NCBI GenBank assembly: GCA_963774555.1 | Contig: CAVZFL010000002.1 | Coordinates: 248,001-312,000, forward strand | Length of the DNA: 64,000 bases | Reading direction: 5' to 3' | Source of the DNA: VRUE01 sp963774555 | GTDB lineage: Bacteria > Actinomycetota > Thermoleophilia > Solirubrobacterales > 70-9 | Part shown: positions 51,190 to 58,093 of the stretch, in pieces | Layout of the letters: each line of letters opens with the position of its first letter | Position numbering within the stretch: the first letter of the stretch is position 1 | Translations under genes and position numbers: made by a program | Notes under the pieces: model-generated | What the model saw: only the letters and a program-made list of their open reading frames with translations | Database searches by the model: none | Told to the model about the DNA's origin: nothing

Positions 51190-51835
51190 CTAGCGCGAGA
51201 GCTGCGCGAGGAAGGGATTGGTCGCCTGCTCGGCGTCCGAGGGTGGTGACGCCCATGTGGCCGGGGTAGACCGCCGTCTCGGCCGAGTGCGACTCGAGCA
51301 GCGACTGGATCGACTGCATCAGGGTCGGGCCGTCGCCGCCGGGCAGGTCGACGCGCCCGACCGAGCCCTGGAAGAGGACGTCGCCGGAGAAGATCGTCTC
51401 CTCGCCGCGCACCGAGTAGGTGACGTGGCCGGGGCTGTGGCCCGGTGTGAAGATCACGTCGATGTCGAGACCTGCCAGCTCCAGCGTCTCCCCTCCCTTG
51501 ACCGTCTCGTCGGCCTCGTAGCTCTCGTACGGCCCGAAACCGGCGCAGGGGACGAAGGCCATGATGTCGGCCAGGACCGGCACCTCGAGCTCGGGGCAGT
51601 AGACGGGGGCGCCGGTCGCCGCCGCCACCGGCGCCACGGCACCGATGTGGTCGAAGTGGCAGTGGGTGACGAGGATCGCCTCGACCTCGGCGCCCATCTC
51701 CTCGACCTCGGCGAGAATCCGCTCGGCCTCCTCGCCCGGATCGACGATCAGCGCCTTGCCGGCGCCCTCGCGGCGGACGACGAAGCAGTTCTCGGCGATC
51801 GCACCGACCGTGAGCTGGCGGACCTCGAGGCTCAC
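51190..51835 (-). CDS. MBL-fold metallo-hydrolase (glyoxalase II-like), frameshifted at the end
   Basis: GTG 51835 gives MSLEVRQLTVGAIAENCFVV, with the metal motif VTHCHFDHIGAVAPV, the second His in FTPGHSPGHVTYSV, the bridging Asp in FSGDVLFQGSVGR and the last His in YPGHMGVTTLG. These are the ligands of hydroxyacylglutathione hydrolase-like enzymes. One extra base near 51236 changes the end; corrected it reads REQATNPFLAQLSR and stops at 51190. This family is a common neighbour of hisS. Its start overlaps the preceding gene by a GTGA. Confidence 0.85.
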
Positions 51836-52198
51836 GAGTCGTCCGCGGCGCGCATCCGGGCGCGCTCGCGGCGCCGCCACATCATCGTGTCGATGTAGTA
51901 GCCGGCGGGGATGTAGAAGACCAGCATGAAGGCGCTCGAGCCCGAGCGCCGCACCGATCGGCCGTTTGAAGATCACCAGCAGCAGCACGGCGAAGATTGC
52001 GGCGGCGGCGATGCCGCGCACTGCCGAGTTGCGCCAGGTCGGCGGCCGGTCGACTTTCGGCGCTCGCTTGCTGCCCGCACGGGCGCGCGCTTTGGCCTCG
52101 GCGCGGCTGCGCGGGCGGGCGGCGCGCCGGTTGGCGTCGACGCGACCGCCCTGGGTTCCACGGTGCTTGCGCCGGCGCTTCTTCTTGGTCTGGGCCAT
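51832..52198 (-). CDS. small two-helix membrane protein, frameshifted
   Basis: MAQTKKKRRRKHRGTQGGRV is a strongly basic N-terminus, followed by two membrane segments, GIAAAAIFAVLLLVIF and (after correcting an extra base near 51945) SSAFMLVFYIPAGYYIDTMM, and a basic end RRRERARMRAADDS. About 121 residues. Proteins with this MAQxKKKRRRKHRGTQ opening recur beside hisS/MBL genes in actinobacteria; function unknown. The stop overlaps the MBL start. Confidence 0.7.
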
Positions 52199-52224
52199 AC
52201 GCTGAATTTAGTCGACCGGGGGCT

Positions 52225-53122
52225 CAGGTGGGCGCCGCAAGCCGCGCCTCGATCGTCTGCCGGGCGGAGTCGAAGTCCGCGGATCGGCACGTCCTCCGGG
52301 TAATCGACCAGCGCAGCGGCCGGAACCAGGCCGACCAGCTCGGCCTCGACAGGGCGGGCGCCAAGCGGCGCGGCGAGGGTGCGCACGCGCTCGACCACTG
52401 CGCCGAGCGGCACCGCGAAGGGGTCGTGGACGTTGGTCGAGACCTGCGTGCGGCCGCTGCCCAGCGCCAGGCCGATCGCCCGCACCCCGATCAGCCCGCC
52501 GCCCGACTCGCGCAGACCGGCGGCCACCGCGCGGGCGAGCTCGACCTCGCCGCTGTCGAGCTCGACGTTGAAGGCGGCCAGCGGCGGGCGCGCGGTCACC
52601 AGGGTCGCCCCGGCGCTGCGGTGGGGCAGGCTGGGACCGGCGTCGGGACGCAGCTCGCCGCTCTCCATACGAAGCCAGAGCTCGGCGAGGCCGCCGTTGC
52701 GGAAGTAGGCGCGCTCGCTGCGCTGCGGCGCCGCTCGCGACCTCGCCGTAGAGGAAGACCGGCACGCCGAGGCCGCCGATCTGCTGCCGCGACCTCGAGC
52801 GCCTCGCTGCGGGCGAAGGCGCGATCGGCCGGATCGACGCCAGACGACTGGGCAGACGTCGAGCGCGCCGACCGCCGGGTGCAGTCCGGCGTAGGAGGCC
52901 ATGTCGATCGACTCGATCGCCTGCTCCGCCCCGGCGAGGAGCGCCTCGCGCAGCGCCGCCGGCTCACCGGCGAGGGTGAAGACGGTGCGGTCGTGGTCGG
53001 CGTCGGAGTGGCGGTCGAGCAGCGCAGCGCCACGCGGCGAAGGCGCCCTGCAGGGCGTCGATCCGGGCAGCGTCGCCGCCGACTCGGAGACGTTGGGAAC
53101 GGCGAGCAGCTGCGGCGGCACG
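52225..53122 (-). CDS. glutamate formimidoyltransferase-like protein, multiply frameshifted
   Basis: GTG 53122 starts MPPQLLAVPNVSESAATLPG, the family opening. Later pieces in alternating frames are HSDADHDRTVFTLAGEPAAL, MASYAGLHPAVGALDVCPVV, GVPVFLYGEVASGAAAQRSE (joined across frames), AYFRNGGLAEL and ERVRTLAAPLGARPVEAELV, ending at TGA 52225. Four or five single-base indels (near 53030, 52855, 52790, 52735, 52282) are required. The enzyme moves a formimino group from formiminoglutamate to tetrahydrofolate. Position directly after an aminopeptidase gene (4 nt) suggests an operon. Confidence 0.75.
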
Positions 53123-53126
53123 GGGC

Positions 53127-54083
53127 TCAGACGAGCAGCTCGCCGCCGCGGACGACCTCCTGGCCGTCGATTTCCACCGTCGGTTCGAGGATCACGCAGT
53201 CGAGGTGGACGGGGACCTGGACGCTGCCGCCGATCGCCGCCGAGGCGCCGAAGGCGACGTGGGCGGTGCCGAGGATCTTCTCGTCCTCGAGGATGTTGCC
53301 GGTCAGGGTCGCCTCTTCGTTGGTGCCGATCCCCAGCTCGGCGAGGTTGGTCCCGTCGGGCCCGTGCTTGGTCAGCAGTTCGAGCAGCGTCGCGCCCTCG
53401 GGACCGGTGGCATCGGTGAGATGGCCGTCGCGGACGGTCAGCTCGACCGGCGTCTCGACCTTGCCGACGCCGGCGATCGAGCCGTCGATCACCAGGGTGC
53501 CCTCGGCGGTCTGCTCGGCCGGGGAGACGAAGGCCTCGCCGCAGGGCAGGTTGCCGAAGGCGCCGCGGAGCGTTGAGCACCGCCGGCGTCGGCGATCGGC
53601 ACCCGGTCCTCGAGGCCGAGCCGCAGATCGCTGCCGTGGCGGCAGGTGATCCGCGCCTCCGTCGCCGTCGCGCAGCGCCGCCGCCAGCGCCGCCCCGCGG
53701 CGCCGCAGGACCCGCATGTCGGCGTTCATCAGCCGCGCCAGCATGTCCTCGGTGACGCCCGGCAGCGTCGCGATCCGCACCCCCGCCTGGTTCGCCGCCC
53801 GTCGCGCGTAGGTGTGCGAGAGCGACTGGATGGTCGGCGCCAGGACCACGTCGGCGGCGATCATCGCCGCGGCCACAGGGGTCGGCGGCTCGGCCCCGTT
53901 GGAGTCGAGCTCGGAGATCACCGCCAGCGTCGCGTAGGCGCCATCGCCCTCCGCCTCGATCCGCATCAGCGCCCCCAGCTCCTCGGTGACCGGGTTGCAG
54001 ATAACCAGCACGTCTTCCCCCGGTTCCACCCGCAGGCAATCCCGCAAGACCGTGCGCACCGCCATGTCCAGCTCCTGCGTCAC
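53127..54083 (-). CDS. aminopeptidase T/leucyl aminopeptidase-like protein, two compensating frameshifts
   Basis: A protein of about 318 residues: MTQELDMAVRTVLRDCLRVE, VLVICNPVTEELGALMRIEA, ALAPTIQSLSHTYARR-like helix and a C-terminal metal-binding half with GTNLAELGIGTNEEATLTG, GTAHVAFGASAAIGG and VHLDCVILEP. The His and Glu residues fit the M29-type thermophilic aminopeptidases. Between about 53575 and 53660 the frame is displaced and then restored; the third frame there reads DRVPIADAGVLNAPGAFG in pieces, so two indels compensate. Probably an intact cytoplasmic peptidase. Confidence 0.75.
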   Translation of the reverse strand: MTQELDMAVRTVLRDCLRVEPGEDVLVICNPVTEELGALMRIEAEGDGAYATLAVISELDSNGAEPPTPVAAAMIAADVVLAPTIQSLSHTYARRAANQAGVRIATLPGVTEDMLARLMNADMRVLRRRGAALAAALRDGDGGADHLPPRQRSAARPRGPGADRRRRRCSTLRGAFGNLPCGEAFVSPAEQTAEGTLVIDGSIAGVGKVETPVELTVRDGHLTDATGPEGATLLELLTKHGPDGTNLAELGIGTNEEATLTGNILEDEKILGTAHVAFGASAAIGGSVQVPVHLDCVILEPTVEIDGQEVVRGGELLV

Positions 54084-54152
54084 GACACCAAGGCTAAGCC
54101 CTCCAGCGCCGACGCGACCCCAGCCCCGCCGTCGCTACGATCCCCCCACCCC

Positions 54153-54226
54153 GCCGGAGTAGCTCAGCTGGTTAGAGCAGCGGAATCATAATCCGCGTGT
54201 CGGGGGTTCGAGTCCCTCCTCCGGCA
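54153..54226 (+). tRNA. tRNA-Met (CAT), elongator type
   Basis: Complete 74-nt cloverleaf: acceptor GCCGGAG/CTCCGGC, D arm AGCTCAG...GAGC, anticodon stem GCGGA/TCCGC with loop ATCATAA (anticodon CAT), T arm GGGGGTTCGAGTCCCTC, discriminator A. The body closely resembles actinobacterial elongator tRNA-Met. It lacks the initiator features of an unpaired first base and three G-C pairs below the anticodon. Its 3' half is duplicated at 54693-54736, as for the other CAT tRNA at 2344. Confidence 0.9.
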
Positions 54227-54353
54227 TGGCAGCAGCAAGCGGAACGCGCCGCATCCAGAGGTCAAAAAGGTCCGATTTGGCAGGGGGGTGGCAAGGGAAG
54301 TGGCAAGGGTCCAGCCCTGAAAGCCCGTGGAGGCAGCGGGTATCATTGGTTGC

Positions 54354-54545
54354 GTGAAACCGACCCGCACCGACTTCAAGGGCTACGAGGGCAAGTACGT
54401 GGCGACCGACACCCGCACGGGCCAGGTCGTGATCGCCGACGAGAACCTGAAAGTCGTGCTGGAGAAGGCCCGCAAGCTGGATCACGTCGTCGTCGGCGGG
54501 CGGGTTCCCCACGCAGACGAGCCGATCTACGTCGGCCTTGGCTGA
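54354..54545 (+). CDS. DUF5678 domain protein
   Basis: A 63-residue protein from GTG 54354 (an upstream GTG at 54327 would add nine residues). The sequence TDFKGYEGKYVATDTRTGQV, then VLEKARKLDH and ADEPIYVGLG, matches DUF5678, a short strand-helix module of unknown function found beside predicted proteases. The downstream gene starts at TTG 54538, overlapping its stop, but is truncated here. Its last 14 codons are duplicated at 56352-56392 in front of an undamaged copy of that downstream gene start. Confidence 0.75.
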   Translation: MKPTRTDFKGYEGKYVATDTRTGQVVIADENLKVVLEKARKLDHVVVGGRVPHADEPIYVGLG

Positions 54546-54607
54546 GCCGAAGACCCCCTGGCTCTATCCCTATCGGGAGGACCCCCAGCAGACGCGCTTG
54601 GGGCAGC
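54504..54607 (+). repeat. 104-bp direct repeat, copy 1
   Basis: Identical to 56352-56455 except for one base. It spans the last 14 codons of the DUF5678 gene and the first 24 codons of the gene after it. The DNA after the repeat differs completely between the copies, marking a rearrangement junction. Confidence 0.85.
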
Positions 54608-54660
54608 TGCCGAGCGGCCCGAACTTGGCGATTTGGCTTTCTAGCGCCGAAAACCTCTAA
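54538..54660 (+). pseudogene. truncated copy of the retropepsin-like gene
   Basis: TTG 54538 starts AEPKTPWLYPYREDPQQTRL, the same N-terminus as at 56386, but after GQ the sequence diverges to LPSGPNLAIWLSSAENL and stops at 54660. The protease domain is absent. The break coincides with the end of the 104-bp direct repeat. Confidence 0.7.
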
Positions 54661-54692
54661 CAGCCGCAAGGCTCAGCAACTCTCGCGGCAGC

Positions 54693-54736
54693 ATCATAAT
54701 CCGCGTGTCGGGGTTCGAGTCCCTCCTCCGGCATGG
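54693..54736 (+). repeat. duplicate of tRNA-Met 3' half with a 1-nt deletion
   Basis: Matches 54185-54229 (anticodon loop to 3' end plus three bases) except that one G of the GGGGG run is lost. There is no 5' half. It is an attachment-site relic like that at 630-675, here 467 bp from the tRNA. Confidence 0.75.
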
Positions 54737-54739
54737 GCA

Positions 54740-54895
54740 TTACAAAAGCGGGGGGGAGCGATCCGCAGCCGTCATGCGCTCGGCCTCGGCGGAGAACTCG
54801 CGCCGTAGGTCACGAAGCTCGGCCTCGACGGCGGGGGCTTCGGCCTTTGCCTCGGCTTCGATCTCCTCGATCAGCTTTCGGAAGTCGTCACTCAT
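54740..54895 (-). CDS. small acidic helical protein coupled to the XRE gene
   Basis: A 51-residue protein, MSDDFRKLIEEIEAEAKAEA then VEAELRDLRREFSAEAERM, a single amphipathic, heptad-like helix. Its ATG overlaps the end of the XRE gene by 8 nt (ATGAGTGA), strong evidence for coupled translation. No family recognised. It may be a toxin-side or accessory peptide of an XRE-controlled module, but it is not RelE-like. Confidence 0.5.
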   Translation of the reverse strand: MSDDFRKLIEEIEAEAKAEAPAVEAELRDLRREFSAEAERMTAADRSPPLL

Positions 54896-55184
54896 CGCGC
54901 CCCTCCGGGTCGATGCCGAGCGCACCGACGAGAATCTGCCGAGTCCGAGGCCCGATGGCGTGCTGACCGCTCTCGATCCGAGAAACCGTCGAGGTCGTCG
55001 TGCCGATCTGAGCCGCCAACTCCGCCTGCTTCAGGCCAAGGCCGCCACGACGTTTGATGATGAGTCGGGCAAGCGCCTCGTAGGGCGCGAGTCGTTCGTA
55101 CTCGGTTCGGAACTGAGGGTCCCCGAGGGACTCCTTGATGCGATCGGACACGGCCGTCCCGATGGGGCTGACTCCCTCGCTCAT
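54888..55184 (-). CDS. XRE-family HTH protein (antitoxin-like)
   Basis: A 98-residue protein with N-terminal AVSDRIKESLGDPQFRTEYE, a preamble typical of HigA/MqsA-like antitoxins, then the HTH RGGLGLKQAELAAQIGTTTS and TVSRIESGQHAIGPRTRQIL. It probably represses its own promoter. The usual RelE/HigB toxin is missing; instead a small helical protein overlaps its 3' end. It lies inside the tRNA-Met islet. Confidence 0.75.
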   Translation of the reverse strand: MSEGVSPIGTAVSDRIKESLGDPQFRTEYERLAPYEALARLIIKRRGGLGLKQAELAAQIGTTTSTVSRIESGQHAIGPRTRQILVGALGIDPEGRDE

Positions 55185-55215
55185 CGTCGGGATGTTACGG
55201 ACCGCACCGCCAGTC

Positions 55216-55635
55216 CTACCGACGCAGAATCTCCTCGGCGAACTCGACGAGGTGCCGGGCCTGGCGCAGGGATCGTTTGAGCTGTGGGGCGCTGACGTTG
55301 ATGAACCCGTAGTGGGCGGTGTCCTTGATGTCGATCAACTGGCGCAGCTGGCTGGCCGCCCGTTTGCCGCCGGGCGTGATCTGTTCGAGCAGCACCTCGG
55401 CGTCATGATGATTTTCGGAGCGGGACCGCTTTCCAAGCTCCTGACAGCAGGCGGCATCGGCGGCCGCGATCCCGGCGAGGATGGCGACAGAGGCGGCCAC
55501 GCTGCCGTACTCCAGCGAGGAGTCGCTCACGTCCGCGGACAGCTCGGCCACTTCGAGGAAACTCCTCGCGTGCCCGAGACGCTGTCGCGCCTGCGGCTCG
55601 CCGCACGCCTGGGTCCGTGGTTGCTTGCGCGCCAT
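55216..55635 (-). CDS. HEPN-like partner of the MNT protein
   Basis: A 139-residue helical protein whose ATG (55635) overlaps the stop of the MNT gene by one base. It contains LEYGSVAASVAILAGIAAAD, HHDAEVLLEQITPGGKRAAS and LRQLIDIKDTAHYGFINVSA. The D-x-x-H-Y-G part after an Arg resembles the terminal Arg/His of some HEPN proteins, but the RxxxxH motif is not exact. Position and size support a HEPN toxin paired with the upstream nucleotidyltransferase. Confidence 0.6.
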   Translation of the reverse strand: MARKQPRTQACGEPQARQRLGHARSFLEVAELSADVSDSSLEYGSVAASVAILAGIAAADAACCQELGKRSRSENHHDAEVLLEQITPGGKRAASQLRQLIDIKDTAHYGFINVSAPQLKRSLRQARHLVEFAEEILRR

Positions 55636-56252
55636 CACAGCCGCCTGAGGAGCTTGCGGGTGTCCTCCCCCGCGAGGTCGACCGCGTCCCTGCTGACCTC
55701 CTCCACGACGGGCGGTCGATCCTCTCGCAGACGTGGAAGCTCGCCCTCGGAGACCTCCGCGATGCCGGCGTTGTTGCCCGTCCAACGGCGCACCAGATCG
55801 GCCAGCCCATCAACCTGTCCGCGCCAGCGCACGTCGTCGGGATCGACATCGGCGGGTCGCACGATGAGAAGGTCGATGTCGCTGCTCGCATCCCCGTCGC
55901 CGCGAGCGGCGCTGCCAAATAGAGAGGCGTGAACCGGCGGAACCCCCCAAACGTCGATCGCATCGCGGAGCCGGCGAACCAACTCAGCACGCGCGCCAGC
56001 CATCTGTTCGACGGTCGGGGCCAGCAGGTGGTCGCGGTTCAGCTCGTAGAGAAAAGTGCGGCCCACCTCCTCACGGTTGACCAGACCGTGCTTGACGAGG
56101 CGATCTAGGACGTGCTGGACGCCGGTGTTGGAGCGCCCCGCCCGACGGGCCAGCTCGCGGCCGCTGCGAGGCCTGGTGGAGCCTGCCAGCACCACGAGCA
56201 CGTCGGCGTCAACGCCGGGAGATATGGCCGCAAAGGGTTTCGAGACATCCAT
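55635..56252 (-). CDS. MNT nucleotidyltransferase with N-terminal winged HTH
   Basis: A 205-residue protein. Residues 15-75 form an ArsR/MarR-like winged helix (LVVLAGSTRPRSGRELARRA, TGVQHVLDRLVKHGLVNREE). Residues 105-135 hold the nucleotidyltransferase core VHASLFGSAARGDGDASSDI and DLLIV, with the metal-binding Asp pair. It is therefore an antitoxin that can both bind DNA and modify its HEPN partner. Three 14-bp iterons at exact 20-bp period lie just upstream (56276-56329) and are the probable operator. Confidence 0.8.
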   Translation of the reverse strand: MDVSKPFAAISPGVDADVLVVLAGSTRPRSGRELARRAGRSNTGVQHVLDRLVKHGLVNREEVGRTFLYELNRDHLLAPTVEQMAGARAELVRRLRDAIDVWGVPPVHASLFGSAARGDGDASSDIDLLIVRPADVDPDDVRWRGQVDGLADLVRRWTGNNAGIAEVSEGELPRLREDRPPVVEEVSRDAVDLAGEDTRKLLRRL

Positions 56253-56275
56253 CTTCTTGGCTGAATCGTTCTGTT

Positions 56276-56329
56276 CTAAATATAGATCAAGCGAACTAAA
56301 TGTAGGTCATCGGGCCTAGATTTAGGTCA
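56276..56329 (-). promoter_or_regulatory. three 20-bp-spaced iterons upstream of the HTH-MNT gene
   Basis: CTAAATATAGATCA (56276), CTAAATGTAGGTCA (56296) and CTAGATTTAGGTCA (56316), each with a CTA...TAG dyad, repeat with an exact 20-bp period, two helical turns. They lie 24-78 bp before the ATG and overlap TTGACC and TATATT promoter-like boxes on the minus strand. The phasing suggests cooperative binding by the encoded winged-helix protein. Confidence 0.65.
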
Positions 56330-56351
56330 AGGCCCGATACTGGCAGCAACT

Positions 56352-56455
56352 GTTCCCCACGCAGACGAGCCGATCTACGTCGGCCTTGGCTGAGCCGAAG
56401 ACCCCCTGGCCCTATCCCTATCGGGAGGACCCCCAGCAGACGCGCTTGGGGCAGC
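56352..56455 (+). repeat. 104-bp direct repeat, copy 2
   Basis: One mismatch to 54504-54607. It carries only the tail of a DUF5678 gene, without its beginning, and the beginning of the retropepsin-like gene, which continues beyond the repeat. Confidence 0.85.
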
Positions 56456-56781
56456 CGGTGTTTCGGCCCTTCGCGCCCGTCTCACTCGCCGCGAACGATG
56501 CCTCGACGCCCGAGCTAGAGGGACTGATCGACACCGGGGCCGTCGCGATCGCCAGTTTGACGGTAAGTCAGATCCCGAACAAACGCCGTCTCCATCCTCA
56601 CTGTTTGACGGAAACCGTGTCCGCCCAGGCGGGGGAAGACCAGAGCTACTGGCTTGCTAAGCTTCAGCGAGCCGAACAGCGTCTTGCGCTTGCGCTGTGC
56701 GCCGGGGAACTGCTACCCAAGCAGGCGCGGAGTTTTCAATCGCCCCGCAAGGCGGCGGGCAGTAGCGGCAATTCCGGTTGA
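56386..56781 (+). CDS. retropepsin-like aspartyl protease, probably degenerate
   Basis: TTG 56386 starts AEPKTPWPYPYREDPQQTRL, followed by FAPVSLAANDASTPELEGLI and DTGAVAIASL. The hydrophobic-DTGA motif is the active-site signature of single-domain retropepsin-like proteases, often paired with DUF5678. After about residue 55 the sequence (TVSQIPNKRRLHPHC) no longer looks like the family and the second half of the fold is not recognisable, so a frame change or decay is likely. The 3' end overlaps the convergent gene at 56713 by 69 nt. Confidence 0.5.
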   Translation: MAEPKTPWPYPYREDPQQTRLGQPVFRPFAPVSLAANDASTPELEGLIDTGAVAIASLTVSQIPNKRRLHPHCLTETVSAQAGEDQSYWLAKLQRAEQRLALALCAGELLPKQARSFQSPRKAAGSSGNSG

Positions 56782-57018
56782 ACCCTCAACTGGCGAGGCG
56801 GCTTCGATGATCTTCTCAACGCCGTCTGGGTAGACGAGAACGACGGGCAGGCCCTCCCGGGCGTTGCGCACCAAAGCCGAGCCCGCAAACGGGGCCTCGG
56901 CATCGACGAAGATCGCGCCCTGCGGGTAGCGCCCATCGCCCTCAAGGGCGGCCTTGAAGCGTTCGAAGGTCAGATCCGCTGGATCTACGTTGCCTTCTGT
57001 CCTCAACTCCGGCGCCAT
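56713..57018 (-). CDS. small protein of a two-gene module, unknown function
   Basis: A 101-residue protein, MAPELRTEGNVDPADLTFER, then FDAALEGDG-like helix (FKAALEGDGRYPQG), IFVDAEAPFAGSALVRNARE and LPVVLVYPDGVEKIIEAA. The last part has the strand pattern V-V-L-V-Y-P-D-G seen in small antitoxin-like proteins, but I do not recognise the family. It starts 7 nt after the stop of the upstream gene, so both form an operon. Context, beside VapBC and HEPN/MNT modules, favours a toxin-antitoxin or defence role. Confidence 0.55.
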   Translation of the reverse strand: MAPELRTEGNVDPADLTFERFKAALEGDGRYPQGAIFVDAEAPFAGSALVRNAREGLPVVLVYPDGVEKIIEAASPVEGSTGIAATARRLAGRLKTPRLLG

Positions 57019-57025
57019 CCTTCGA

Positions 57026-57310
57026 TCATCTCCTGGTAGCCAGCTCGGACTTGCCGCAGAGCAATGTTAACCCGTCGCTTGCGGTGGCCTCATCGGTCTT
57101 CTCGCCATCCTGCTTGACCCCTGCGTGCGTGTAGCGATGCATATGCGGCACGCCCAGGTGGTTGTCATAGACCCGGACGGTCCTCCACTCGCCTTCCTCG
57201 CGGGCGAGCAGGACGACCGAATAGCGGCCGACCATGCCATGCTCGGTGATCAGCTCGACAACGATCTCCGCGTCGTGAGCAAGCAGATATCGGAAGCGCG
57301 CCTCGGGCAT
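57026..57310 (-). CDS. small protein with VYDNHLGVPHMHRYT motif, upstream partner
   Basis: A 94-residue protein: MPEARFRYLLAHDAEIVVEL, YSVVLLAREEGEWRTVRVYD, then NHLGVPHMHRYTHAGVKQDG. The beta-rich first half and the D-N-x-x-G-x-x-x-M-H-R-Y-T motif resemble the DUF7718/TumE-like group of small toxin proteins; I rate that as suggestive only. Followed after 7 nt by the second gene, an order (putative toxin first) found in HigBA and TumE-TumA systems. Confidence 0.6.
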   Translation of the reverse strand: MPEARFRYLLAHDAEIVVELITEHGMVGRYSVVLLAREEGEWRTVRVYDNHLGVPHMHRYTHAGVKQDGEKTDEATASDGLTLLCGKSELATRR

Positions 57311-57382
57311 CGGGACCGACTGGCAAGGCTAGTCCTGCGACCGGCGCTGCCGCTTCTTCCGCTTACGCCGCGCAGCCGACCG

Positions 57383-57772
57383 TCAGTCGGTCGCTGCGCG
57401 TGCGGCGAAACGGTCGAGGCGATCGTCGAAGGTGAGTAGTTGCGCGTTGGTTTCCTGCGCGGTCGCCAGGACGAGGGCGTCGGGGAAGCGGAGGTTGGGG
57501 TGGCGTGCTCGCAACGCCGCGGCTCGGCGCGCCAGAGGTCGCTCGAGGGGGGCGATCTCGACGCCGAGCCGATCGAGGAAGGCGTCGACTATGTCGTCGC
57601 GCTGGCTGCGGATCGGGTGGACCAGGACCTCGGCGTAGGCGCTGGCCGAGATCGTCATTGCGTCACCGCGATCGGCAGCGGCTTCGAGCACCGAGACCGC
57701 CTCGGAGTGGTGCGCGTCAGCCGGGTCGAGGACCGCGATCACGACGCTGGCGTCGAGGGCTACCGCTCCCAC
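57383..57772 (-). CDS. vapC: PIN-domain ribonuclease, VapC-type toxin
   Basis: A 129-residue PIN protein. The acidic active-site residues are in MGAVALDASVVIAVLDP (Asp), ASAYAEVLVHPI (Glu), RFPDALVLATA (Asp) and LTFDDRLDRF (Asp). VapC toxins cleave tRNA or rRNA when not bound by VapB. It overlaps the upstream vapB by 13 nt, so the pair is coupled. The protein is of normal length and appears active. Confidence 0.85.
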   Translation of the reverse strand: MGAVALDASVVIAVLDPADAHHSEAVSVLEAAADRGDAMTISASAYAEVLVHPIRSQRDDIVDAFLDRLGVEIAPLERPLARRAAALRARHPNLRFPDALVLATAQETNAQLLTFDDRLDRFAARAATD

Positions 57773-57972
57773 TCGGCACGCAGCTCGTCGAGGTAACCGG
57801 CGGGGAAGGCCAGCGCTCCGGCGTATTGGCCGACCACGTCCCTGCTGCGCTCCACCGCCACCCGGCCGCGGCCGACGGCCTGCACCCGCAGCTCGTCGCC
57901 GGGCTCGATACCGGCCCTGCGAAGGACGCTGACGGGGATGGTGATCTGGTTCTTGCGGGAGAGTCGGGGCAT
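57760..57972 (-). CDS. vapB: AbrB/MazE-type antitoxin, VapB
   Basis: From ATG 57972, preceded by AAGAGGT, the 70-residue protein reads MPRLSRKNQITIPVSVLRRA and GIEPGDELRVQAVGRGRVAV, a SpoVT/AbrB swapped-hairpin DNA-binding domain, then a helical C-terminal tail GYLDELRAEWER that should bind the toxin. It autoregulates the operon in this family. An upstream in-frame ATG would add 17 residues but lacks a ribosome-binding site. Confidence 0.85.
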   Translation of the reverse strand: MPRLSRKNQITIPVSVLRRAGIEPGDELRVQAVGRGRVAVERSRDVVGQYAGALAFPAGYLDELRAEWER

Positions 57973-58093
57973 GCCTTTACCTCTTGGTGTTTCGGTAAAG
58001 GTAGCAGGAGGTGCTGGGGACATGCCTGGTTAAGGGCACAGCTCGGAAAACTCGCCCCCCTCGCCCGAAAAATTATTCGCCGCTGCGGGCCGC

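Noticed and set aside
54693..54736. Second tRNA-Met after 54.69 kb
   Set aside because: Half tRNA with a deleted base in the T-arm region; cannot fold into a cloverleaf.
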